From the NCBI GenBank assembly GCA_030618325.1, contig JAUXDP010000193.1, positions 1 to 6,101 of the forward strand: DNA of 6,101 bases, in the 5' to 3' direction. The DNA comes from Methylococcaceae bacterium. Its GTDB lineage: Bacteria; Pseudomonadota; Gammaproteobacteria; Methylococcales; Methylomonadaceae. Within the stretch, counting starts at the first letter, position 1, and every line of letters starts with the position of its first letter. Of the stretch, positions 1 through 5,223 are shown piece after piece. Made by a program: the position numbers and the translations under genes. The notes beneath the pieces are model-generated. The model saw nothing but the letters and a program-made list of their open reading frames with translations, was not told the DNA's origin and made no database searches.

Positions 1-12
1 AATAAACAAGTT

Positions 13-162
13 AAATTTAAGAGAATGTTGAAGAAGAGAATTCTTATTCCTCCTCACCCAACCCACCCCAGCAAGGGAGGGCTTTTAAGCCCTCTCCTGA
101 TGGAGAGGGTTGGGTGAGGAGATATTAAAATAAATGCCTTTCTTCCAAATTCTCTTATATTT
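13..162. repeat. MITE-like element with nested inverted repeats
   Basis: Three nested dyads share one centre. The outer arms at 13-35 and 140-162 match at 20 of 23 positions when one is reverse-complemented (core TAAGAGAAT / ATTCTCTTA). The middle arms at 50-64 and 107-121 are a perfect 15-bp inverted repeat (CTCCTCACCCAACCC / GGGTTGGGTGAGGAG). An inner GAGGGC-TTTTAA-GCCCTC dyad sits in the loop near 78-94. The CTCACCC(A)ACCC core resembles REP-type repeats scattered between genes in many proteobacteria. No coding capacity was seen. As RNA it would fold into one long hairpin. It could be a non-autonomous transposable element or a REP/RAYT-type repeat; the family is not identified. Confidence 0.75.
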
Positions 163-191
163 TACCCATCAAACTAAAATTAACAGACCAC

Positions 192-233
192 CAATAATGT
201 GTGATCGCTATATTACCAGTTCCCACATTATTG
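192..233. repeat. 10-bp perfect inverted repeat upstream of queF
   Basis: CAATAATGTG at 192-201 is mirrored by CACATTATTG at 224-233 with a 22-nt gap, ending 25 nt before the queF start codon. It could be an mRNA leader hairpin or a two-half-site operator. It does not resemble a preQ1 riboswitch: no C-rich loop followed by an A-rich pseudoknot tail was found. The role is unknown. Confidence 0.4.
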
Positions 234-258
234 TCATGCAAACTTTTAAATTTAAATT

Positions 259-648
259 ATGACCGCAAGCCCCAGCAAAGACCTCGATACCTTTCCCAAC
301 CCCCAAACAAGTCGTGATTACACAATCCGCATCGATGTGCCAGAATTTACCTGCTTATGCCCTATGACCGGGCAACCGGATTTCGCCACCATCACCATCG
401 AATATGTCCCAGGAGAATTATGTGTTGAACTAAAAGCTCTAAAACTATACATGTGGGCTTTTCGAGACCAAGGTGCTTTTCACGAGGCCGTAACTAATGA
501 AATACTTGATGATCTGGTCAGAGCCATAAACCCTAACTTTATGCGTATTCATGCTGAATTTAACGTGCGTGGAGGTATCTACACAACAGTCATAGTCGAA
601 CACCGTAATCCAGACTGGCAAATTCCTGCTGTAGTAACCCTGCCTTAA
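259..648 (+). CDS. queF: NADPH-dependent 7-cyano-7-deazaguanine reductase, type I QueF
   Basis: QueF reduces the nitrile of preQ0 to the amine preQ1 with two NADPH in the cytoplasm, a late step of queuosine tRNA modification. At 129 aa it is the short single-domain (B. subtilis YkvM-like) form, not the long E. coli form. The active site is complete: EFTCLCPMTGQPDF carries the thioimide-forming Cys34 and the general-acid Asp41; VELKALKLY (Glu57) is the family signature; FHE gives His75 and Glu76. Each is offset by exactly 21 from B. subtilis Cys55, Asp62, His96 and Glu97. No strong Shine-Dalgarno precedes ATG 259; the upstream ATG at 236 is out of frame. It is first of three closely packed genes, 6 nt before the next one. 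It looks intact. Confidence 0.97.
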   Translation: MTASPSKDLDTFPNPQTSRDYTIRIDVPEFTCLCPMTGQPDFATITIEYVPGELCVELKALKLYMWAFRDQGAFHEAVTNEILDDLVRAINPNFMRIHAEFNVRGGIYTTVIVEHRNPDWQIPAVVTLP

Positions 649-654
649 CAGAGA

Positions 655-933
655 ATGAGCAAAACCCATTACACCACTGATCTTGCAGTTGCCTTAAAAT
701 ATGACGGCAAAAATGCACCCAAGGTTACCGCAAAAGGTGATGGCCTAACGGCCGAACAAATTCTTGCGCTTGCTAAAAAACACAACATCCCATTGCACAC
801 TGAACCGGGACTGGCTAAAATCCTTGCCCAAGTACCACTTGGCGATGAAATCCCTAATGAACTCTATGTAGCTGTTGCCGAAGTTATAGCTTTCGCTTTT
901 TATCTCGGCGGCAAAACTCCGGATGACCTATGA
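655..933 (+). CDS. FlhB-like (FhlB/EscU C-terminal domain) small protein
   Basis: The 92-aa protein corresponds to the cytoplasmic C-terminal domain of the flagellar export switch FlhB (YscU/EscU/HrcU superfamily) standing alone, with no membrane segment. Residues from about 10 onward follow that domain closely: LAVALKYDGKNAPKVTAKG, then an AEQI..LAKKHNIPLHTEP segment, then IPNELYVAVAEVIAFAF. The self-cleavage motif NPTH is absent; TTDL occupies its place, so no autocleavage is expected. Stand-alone FlhB-domain proteins are known (for example B. subtilis YlqH), and some can partly replace the FlhB C-terminus. The start follows an AGAGA 6 nt after queF, and the stop overlaps the psd start (ATGA). 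No other flagellar gene is visible here, so its role in this locus is open. Confidence 0.85.
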   Translation: MSKTHYTTDLAVALKYDGKNAPKVTAKGDGLTAEQILALAKKHNIPLHTEPGLAKILAQVPLGDEIPNELYVAVAEVIAFAFYLGGKTPDDL

Positions 934-1787
934 CTTTTAAAGAATCTCTAACAACATTACCGCAATACATTCTTCCCCATCACCCACTTTCAAGAATAAT
1001 GGGGTTTTTGACGCACTCAAAAAACAAAGCCTGGAAGAATTTCTTTATAAACCAGATAATCCGACATTACCACGTCAACATGGATGAATCTCTGGAGCAA
1101 AACATAGACAACTTTGCCTGCTTTAATGACTTTTTCACCCGAGAGCTTAAACCAGGCATCCGCCCTATTGCTGATCAACCCGGAGCCATTGCTTGTCCCG
1201 CAGATGGTGCTGTTAGTCAATGCGGTAAAATTACCACAGGCAATATCTTCCAGGCCAAAGGCAAAAGCTATTCTGTTATTGATTTACTAGGCGGCAGTAA
1301 AAACCAAGCTTCCGTGTTCGAAAACGGCAATTTTGCAACCATCTACCTATCACCCAAAGATTATCACCGCCTGCATATGCCTATTGCTGGTACTTTAAGG
1401 CAAATGATTCATATTCCTGGCCGCCTATTCAGTGTAAATGGCGCTACTGCAAACTCAGTTCCCAGGTTATTTGCTAGAAATGAACGTGTTGTCACTATAT
1501 TTGATACTGAAATGGGACCTATGGCTTTGGTACTGGTCGGTGCCATTTTTGTAGCCAGCATCGAAACTGTGTGGCACGGCGAAATCACGCCACCAACATC
1601 CAGTACTATTCAAACCTGGAATTATAGTAACGACGCGCCAGTATTACCCCGAGGCGCAGAAATGGGCCGATTTAATATGGGCTCAACCATTATTGTGTTA
1701 TTTGCTAAAGACAAAATGGCCTGGCCGAATGACCTCCAAGCCAATAAAACCGTCAAATTAGGTCAGAAAATTGGAACAGCCCAGTAG
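930..1787 (+). CDS. psd: Phosphatidylserine decarboxylase proenzyme
   Basis: Psd converts phosphatidylserine to phosphatidylethanolamine at the inner membrane using a pyruvoyl group made by self-cleavage. The 285 aa match the usual bacterial proenzyme length. Visible landmarks are NDFFTRELKPGIRPI (about 66-80), PADG with Asp92, YHRLHMP with His146 and His149, LFARNERV (about 180-187), and the cleavage site MGST, which would split at Gly251-Ser252 into beta and alpha chains. Asp92, His149 and Ser252 correspond to the E. coli Asp90/His147/Ser254 triad. The motif is MGST rather than the commoner LGST, a mild change beside the scissile bond. ATG 930 overlaps the upstream stop, suggesting translational coupling. 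The gene appears intact. Confidence 0.97.
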   Translation: MTFKESLTTLPQYILPHHPLSRIMGFLTHSKNKAWKNFFINQIIRHYHVNMDESLEQNIDNFACFNDFFTRELKPGIRPIADQPGAIACPADGAVSQCGKITTGNIFQAKGKSYSVIDLLGGSKNQASVFENGNFATIYLSPKDYHRLHMPIAGTLRQMIHIPGRLFSVNGATANSVPRLFARNERVVTIFDTEMGPMALVLVGAIFVASIETVWHGEITPPTSSTIQTWNYSNDAPVLPRGAEMGRFNMGSTIIVLFAKDKMAWPNDLQANKTVKLGQKIGTAQ

Positions 1788-1838
1788 GATCATCAGCAAG
1801 ATGGCTCACGGCTAACCTATTACAACGAGGAACCCACC

Positions 1839-1927
1839 ATGCAAGCAGCTAAACAGGAAGCCGTAGAACAAGGCAAGGCAAGACCATCACCAGCGATGAA
1901 CTCAAGGGGGAAATTGATTCATGGTGA
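1839..1927 (+). pseudogene. Antitoxin gene remnant (frameshifted)
   Basis: From ATG 1839 (GAGG at 1827-1830) the frame reads MQAAKQEAVEQGKA, after which the sequence makes sense only in the -1 frame: KTITSDELKGEIDSW with a TGA at 1925-1927. A one-base deletion near 1878-1880 restores one short protein. The stop overlaps the downstream toxin start, the usual antitoxin-toxin arrangement. Even when repaired the product is only about 29 aa, so the N-terminus may be missing. The frame is open upstream back to the psd stop (including a stretch reading DGSRLTYYNEEPT), which hints at a 5' truncation at the psd boundary. The antitoxin family was not identified. Confidence 0.6.
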
Positions 1928-2216
1928 ACTGGTCGGAACCGGCCAAGGCTGACTTACGTTCCATCCATAATTTTATTGCCCACGACTCCCACCACTATGC
2001 CAAGAAAGTGACTAAAGATATTCGGGAAAAGACAGATGTGCTGAATGGGCTACTGAAGGTTGGTAAGAAAGTACCGGAATTGAATGATGAGAATGTCAGG
2101 GAATTATCCTTCATTCTTCCTACCGGATTATTTATGAGATCAAAAGCCAAGACACCTTTGTGCTAGCCCTGGTTCATAAACGGCGGGATTTGAAAGCCGA
2201 GGATATTGAAAAATAA
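1921..2216 (+). pseudogene. RelE/ParE-family toxin, frameshifted
   Basis: The first 64 codons encode a RelE/ParE-type toxin: NWSEPAKADLRSIHNFIA, the helical hairpin DSHHYAKKVTKDI, and the VGKKVPEL / ENVREL segment. After LSF (codon ending 2112) the proper C-terminus continues in the -1 frame as SYRIIYEIKSQDTFVLALVH and KRRDLKAEDIEK, ending at TAA 2214-2216. Losing one C (TTCCAT to TTCAT) near 2112 explains the shift. The unshifted reading ends early at 2166 in an unrelated tail. Family members of this fold are ribosome-dependent RNases or gyrase poisons; which type applies cannot be told. With its antitoxin also frameshifted, the module is most likely dead. Programmed -1 frameshifting is unlikely because no slippery heptamer is visible. 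Confidence 0.8.
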
Positions 2217-2496
2217 ATTCATCCATGCTCATCGTTTGTTGTAAATCTGTGCAATATGCTTTCGCTATTGCACCCTACGGGGTATGCCTTACCGCGTTTT
2301 TTCGATCTCCGTTCGAGTAAAGGCAATCAACAATGCGGCGCAGCAAGACCTGAGGCTCCCGATCTTCCGATCTTATTTTTGACCCCGTCATCTTTGGGAT
2401 TCCTGCCATCACCCCATATATGGGTGGTCATGGGTGCCTGGACGGTAACGGGGAGCAAAGCCGATGAGCCATTGACTTCCGATAGGTACTGCCGAC
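2217..2496. other. Unassigned intergenic stretch
   Basis: No convincing gene was found. It holds a hairpin at 2249-2273 and a 12-bp perfect palindrome CCCATATATGGG at 2413-2424. The minus strand has an open stretch reading VLLRRIVDCLYSNGDRKN (around 2300-2350) that I do not recognise and that has no clear start. The plus-strand open frame starting at 2256 runs into the antisense of the IS remnant and is not believed. Confidence 0.4.
2249..2273. repeat. Short hairpin repeat, 8-bp arms
   Basis: GTGCAATA (2249-2256) and TATTGCAC (2266-2273) form a perfect stem with a 9-nt loop, 33 nt after the toxin remnant. Hairpins of this GTGCAATA...TATTGCAC type are common intergenic repeats. No U-tract follows, so it is not a standard terminator. 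Confidence 0.5.
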
Positions 2497-2549
2497 ACTG
2501 TACTGGTCAAGTCATACCGGACACTTTTTTAGAGAATTTTCATAGTCAT
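2497..2549. repeat. 53-bp IS-end-like repeat, copy 1
   Basis: Almost identical to 5169-5223 in the same orientation, beginning ACTGTACTGGTCAAGTC and ending near TTTTCATAGTCAT. The two copies differ by one substitution (ACCGG/ACTGG), one T in a T6/T7 run, and one extra T near the end. The TG start fits an IS3-family terminus. Here it directly abuts the truncated IS3-type OrfB piece. Flanks outside the repeat are unrelated between the copies. Confidence 0.8.
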
Positions 2550-2608
2550 AACAAGGTAACCGGGAAATACATCGCTTCGTCTCTGATGAAGTCAAACTTT
2601 ACTTCATT
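2546..2608 (-). pseudogene. IS3-family OrfB N-terminal scrap
   Basis: In the -1 frame relative to OrfA the minus strand reads VKFDFIRDEAMYFPVTLL and then stops at TGA (2548-2546). This matches the first residues of IS3-family OrfB transposases (K..FI......YPV..LC). Everything after LL is missing; the break coincides with the edge of the 53-bp repeat. Confidence 0.75.
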
Positions 2609-3102
2609 TCTTTCGCGAAGAAGGCACTGGCCTTTTTTAATATCTCTTTCTCAATCCGTAGATTCTTATTTTCTTTACGCAGTTGCTTTAGCTCACCCCC
2701 GTCAATTTGACATTGTTCACCGGGCACCATGTCCAGTACCGGTTCATAATAGCGGGCTTGTTTAAAACTAATTTCTTGTTTTAAGGCTTGAATGTAACGC
2801 CTGACAGAACGGTCTGATACCGACAATGTTTCCACTTTCGCTTGCAGTTTACGCATGACTTTAACCACTGATAATCCCGAATAAGTTTGCAGGAGTTGAA
2901 TGATGTAATCGCGATAGGTGTCCAATTTCTTTGTTCTATCGGTATCGGACAAGTCCGCAGCAATGTTCGGTTCTGACTGATTTAAATATTTACTGACGGT
3001 ATTTCGAGAAAGACCCAATTGTTTGGCAATCTTACGCGCTGATAGGCCATTGCCCTTGTTGTGTAATGCTTTAATCTGATGAATCACTATCCACTCCTTC
3101 AT
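2599..3102 (-). CDS. Chimeric IstA (IS21) - OrfA (IS3) open reading frame
   Basis: Residues 1 to about 136 are the N-terminal part of an IS21-family IstA transposase. A helix-turn-helix (SARKIAKQLGLSRNTVSKYL, about 21-40) and a DRSVRRYIQ region are followed by PGEQCQID with the first DDE aspartate at Asp134. From about residue 137 the sequence switches in frame to the C-terminus of an IS3-family OrfA: ELKQLRKENKNLRIEKEILK, then KASAFFAKEMK, a leucine-zipper-like coil. The remaining DDE residues, most of IstA and all of IstB are missing, so it cannot be a working transposase. There is no internal stop. ATG 3102 has a good GGGAG Shine-Dalgarno. If made, the protein would be a DNA-binding domain joined to a dimerising coil, possibly a repressor. 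Functionally most likely a remnant. Confidence 0.8.
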   Translation of the reverse strand: MKEWIVIHQIKALHNKGNGLSARKIAKQLGLSRNTVSKYLNQSEPNIAADLSDTDRTKKLDTYRDYIIQLLQTYSGLSVVKVMRKLQAKVETLSVSDRSVRRYIQALKQEISFKQARYYEPVLDMVPGEQCQIDGGELKQLRKENKNLRIEKEILKKASAFFAKEMK

Positions 3103-3223
3103 AACGCTCCCTGGTTTAAAAAATAGAGAACTGTTACAGCTTTAGATATAAAAATAAAGTCTAGAAAAGTGGCTCAATATTAATGGCCAGAACTGGCTCA
3201 GTTTAAATGGCCATTAACAATCA
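2690..3223 (-). mobile_element. IS21-family remnant, left end
   Basis: The minus strand starts at 3223 with TGATTGTTAATGGCC, carries two 20-bp terminal repeats typical of IS21 ends, a leader, and the N-terminal part of istA. The 3' part of istA, istB and the right end are absent, replaced by IS3 sequence near 2690-2697. The end at 3223 sits directly on the group II intron RT sequence, so the IS appears to have inserted into the intron. Confidence 0.8.
3170..3213 (-). repeat. IS21 tandem terminal repeats (two copies)
   Basis: TGGCTCAATATTAATGGCCA (3170-3189) and TGGCTCAGTTTAAATGGCCA (3194-3213) agree at 17 of 20 positions, 24 bp apart in direct orientation. IS21-family elements carry such multiple terminal repeats as transposase-binding sites upstream of istA. 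Confidence 0.75.
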
Positions 3224-3566
3224 GCAAGTCATGATCGACATTCTCTAAAAATTTCGACAGATCAATATCCACTGCGTAGTCATAGCCTTGTTTTATTCCT
3301 GCCTGCACGGCCTTACAGCATGATGCGCAGAACGTAAGGGACGAAAACCATGACTGTTGTTCCGAGAAGTCAGGGTCTATGATGGGCTACAGGCATTGGG
3401 TGATGGCTTGCTGGATGATCTTGTCATTCACACAAGAAATCCCAGTAGATGGATTCCGCCATTTGGTTTGGGGATTTCTATACGTTTGACAGGTTACGGA
3501 CAATAATAACCTTGCTCCAATCCATCTACCGCCCAATCATCCAGTTGGTTTCCCAGACTCGTTTCT
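3224..3566 (-). pseudogene. Group II intron reverse transcriptase/maturase fragment
   Basis: Family-typical blocks appear in order but in different frames: LDDWAVDGLEQGYYCP then a stop and PVKRIEIPKPNGGI (to about 3444); VNDKIIQQAITQ (about 3430-3390, then a stop) with PIIDPDFSEQ; SHGFRPLRSAHHAV (3355-3314); and GYDYAVDIDLSKFLENVDHD (from about 3287). The last block contains the first catalytic Asp of the RT (VDID). At least three frameshifts and two nonsense codons are present, and the N-terminus looks deleted. The YADD box, X domain and any endonuclease would have lain beyond 3224 and are absent. Confidence 0.85.
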
Positions 3567-4108
3567 TGAAGGCATGCTCCCCATCTAATGTTCAGGCCTT
3601 CACCGTGTCCCATCCATTACCCTGGGCATTTGGCTACTATGCCGTCTGCTGACTTCTGTTTAATCACCTGAATAATTACTTAAACAGGCGCTATGCTAGG
3701 ATGTTGCGTTTGTTATCTTATTTGCTCGAACACTGACTGATGGCTGCCAGGTCGCCTGGACATTTAACGCAGTTGCCCAACTGCTATTTTCAAACAACAA
3801 CCTGCATCGCAAGTTAAACAGATCTCCCCAGATAAGAACGTGAACTGTCACTGCACAACCTTGCCATTTACTGTATATCACAAACCTGTGGGTTTTGTTA
3901 TCTGGTGCTAACTCACCCTTGAGACTCAGCTACTATGACATTTCTGTTCGTAGGCTCGCAGTTTTGCACCCGGGCTTCCTTCTCACAACGCCTCACGAAG
4001 TTGCAATTGCCGTCGGCTAGTAGTTATACTTATTCAAAACATAAATAAGGTGGGTTCTCCTACAGAGGACTTTCACCTCATTAGTTCACGCCCATGCTGG
4101 GCGTACAC
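3224..4108 (-). mobile_element. Group II intron, 5' part, degraded
   Basis: The minus strand begins at about 4108 with GTGTACGCCCAGCATGGGCG, followed by AATGAGGTGAAAGTCCTCT, a segment typical of bacterial group II intron 5' ends (domain I). Domain I to IV RNA sequence fills roughly 4108-3570 with no gene. An RT/maturase fragment follows and is cut at 3224 by the IS21 end. The 3' half (most of the RT, domains V and VI) is missing, so the intron can neither splice nor move. The structural class was not assigned. Weak open frames on both strands across 3449-3881 are spurious. Confidence 0.8.
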
Positions 4109-4110
4109 CA

Positions 4111-4219
4111 TTGCATTAAGCTACCCCAAAACCCTTTGCTTCTTTAATTGGCTTGTGGTGAAATTCAAATTCATTGGCTTTGTTAAAGTTTCTGGAAGGG
4201 TTTTGGTCAGCTTATGCAA
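4111..4219. repeat. Imperfect stem-loop next to intron 5' end
   Basis: TTGCATTAAGCT and CCAAAACCCTT on the left (4111-4136) pair with AAGGGTTTTGG and AGCTTATGCAA on the right (4196-4219). The CCAAAACCCTT arm is a perfect 11-bp match, and the outer part pairs with one bulged T and small mismatches. The base of the stem is 2 nt from the intron's first base (4108). On the minus strand this would be the 5' exon, a hairpin followed at once by the intron. Confidence 0.6.
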
Positions 4220-4230
4220 ATTGTTATATT
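4203..4230 (+). promoter_or_regulatory. Candidate promoter for the methyltransferase
   Basis: An extended -10 (TG-T-TATATT, 4222-4230) matches TATAAT at five of six positions. The -35 is weak (TTGGTC at 4203-4208, 16-nt spacer), as is usual with an extended -10. Transcription would start near 4237, about 20 nt before ATG 4257. It overlaps the right arm of the stem-loop. Confidence 0.35.
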
Positions 4231-4256
4231 TACACGAACAAATAGGAGTTGAAAGG

Positions 4257-5048
4257 ATGAGTTTTAGATTAAACTGGACTATTAAACAAATTACTAATGT
4301 AGAAAGATTTTCTGCACACAAAGCTATATTAAAATCACCATGGCAATTTTACTTAGGTCTTTTAATTAAATTTATTCCGGGTCTGTATAAGAATCCTATC
4401 AAACTTGTCCTTTTAAATGGCAATAAAATCTTAATTAAAGATTTTATGTCTTTATACATTTACAATGAAATATTTATTGATGGATGTTATGATAATTTAC
4501 CTATCAAAAGCGACAAACCCTTGATAATTGAAGTTGGTGCCAATACAGGTCTCTTTGTGCAACGAATTAAGTCTACTTACCCTGCTGCTGAGGTTATTAG
4601 TTTTGAGCCGTACCCACCTAACTATGATTCACTTTTAGAGACTATAAAGCTTAACAAAATTGATAATGTTAGAGCCAAAATGATGGCGGTCTCAGACAAA
4701 CCTGGAAAATTAAAACTATTCATTCATCCTACTAATATTGGTGGGCATAGTATATATAAGGAAAATTCAAGTGAGAACTATGTAGAAGTAGATACAACTA
4801 CGATTAAGTCAATTCTATCTGATAATAATATTCAAGTTTGTAATTTGCTTAAACTTGACTGCGAGGGGGCTGAATACCCTATTTTGAAATCGTTTACAAA
4901 GGAAATTGCATCCAAGATACGCAATATAATTTATGAACCTACACCAAACCAATACTCCGCTGACGAATTAAATAGTTTCCTACGAGAACTTGGCTACAAC
5001 ATTATACATCGTCATGGACTAATAGTTGCAACCATGGAAAAAATATAA
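4257..5048 (+). CDS. FkbM-family SAM-dependent methyltransferase
   Basis: The 263-aa protein has the Rossmann methyltransferase core of the FkbM family. LIIEVGANTGLFVQRI is the glycine-rich SAM-binding motif I, EVISFEPYPPNYDSL gives the acidic residue at the end of strand 2, and LLKLDCEGAEYPILKSF is the hallmark (L/I)K(L/I)D.EG.E block. FkbM enzymes O-methylate sugars or polyketides; the substrate here is unknown. An open frame extends to 4050, but its first 69 codons read antisense through the intron 5' end, whereas ATG 4257 has GGAG (4244-4247) and AAAGG just upstream. The gene is clearly more AT-rich than queF-psd and lies alone among IS debris, suggesting horizontal transfer. No frameshift or stop was seen; it may be slightly shortened at the N-terminus. 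Confidence 0.9.
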   Translation: MSFRLNWTIKQITNVERFSAHKAILKSPWQFYLGLLIKFIPGLYKNPIKLVLLNGNKILIKDFMSLYIYNEIFIDGCYDNLPIKSDKPLIIEVGANTGLFVQRIKSTYPAAEVISFEPYPPNYDSLLETIKLNKIDNVRAKMMAVSDKPGKLKLFIHPTNIGGHSIYKENSSENYVEVDTTTIKSILSDNNIQVCNLLKLDCEGAEYPILKSFTKEIASKIRNIIYEPTPNQYSADELNSFLRELGYNIIHRHGLIVATMEKI

Positions 5049-5055
5049 CGAATAA

Positions 5056-5100
5056 GGTTAGAAGGTGATTCGCGCGCAACGCGGAGCCACCATCTGAACC
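5056..5100. repeat. Imperfect hairpin after the methyltransferase gene
   Basis: GGTTAGAAGGTG...CGCG (from 5056) pairs imperfectly with CGCGGAGCCACCATCTGAACC (to 5100) around a CGCAA-like loop, with about 16 matched positions of 21. It begins 7 nt after the stop. No T-tract follows, so a rho-independent terminator is only weakly supported. The GC-rich core contrasts with the AT-rich gene. Confidence 0.4.
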
Positions 5101-5168
5101 GTTTATTGGACAAGCCCGTTACTTACAATTATTTGTGAATATCGCTATTGAAAATAGCTTTTCGATGA

Positions 5169-5223
5169 ACTGTACTGGTCAAGTCATACTGGACACTTTT
5201 TTTAGAGAATTTTCATATGTCAT
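5169..5223. repeat. IS-end-like repeat, copy 2
   Basis: Second copy of the repeat at 2497-2549, same orientation, with ACTGG, a T7 run and one extra T as its only differences. It abuts the truncated 3' side of the IS4-family transposase at about 5224. No IS3-type coding sequence adjoins this copy. Confidence 0.8.

Larger units (their letters stand above)
2497..2697 (-). mobile_element. IS3-family remnant
   Basis: Going leftward on the minus strand it contains the last 30 or so codons of OrfA, the start of OrfB, and then an IS-end-like sequence (2497-2549). The body of OrfB, with the DDE catalytic residues, is gone. An A6G run (minus strand, 2638-2632) lies at the EILKKA codons, where IS3-family elements carry their -1 programmed frameshift signal, supporting the assignment. 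The OrfA N-terminus and the other IS end are replaced by IS21 sequence. Confidence 0.75.

Noticed and set aside
181..258. preQ1 riboswitch in front of queF
   Set aside because: No preQ1-I/II consensus stem and A-rich pseudoknot tail could be found.
2104..2120. Programmed -1 frameshift in the toxin gene
   Set aside because: No X-XXY-YYZ slippery heptamer or downstream structure is visible; a base deletion is simpler given the damaged antitoxin.
2256..2765. 169-codon plus-strand open frame
   Set aside because: It runs through the IS-end repeat and antisense to the IS3 OrfA coil; no family resemblance and no RBS.
3240..3251. Third, inverted copy of the IS-end repeat (ATTCTCTAAAAA)
   Set aside because: Only 12 bp match, and the bases are explained by the RT codons for KFLENV.
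3449..3881. Open frames of about 60 codons on both strands inside the intron
   Set aside because: They lie in intron RNA domains or antisense to the RT fragment and show no protein-like features.
4111..4219. Integron attC site
   Set aside because: The outer arms resemble GTTRRRY and RYYYAAC only loosely and in the reverse order to attC; no integrase is present.
4050..4256. N-terminal extension of the methyltransferase frame to ATG 4050
   Set aside because: The extension is antisense to the conserved group II intron 5' end and crosses the stem-loop; ATG 4257 has a proper RBS and FkbM-like sequence only begins after it.
5056..5100. attC site after the methyltransferase, making it a gene cassette
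   Set aside because: The arm ends do not match RYYYAAC / GTTRRRY, and the stem is better read as an ordinary imperfect hairpin.
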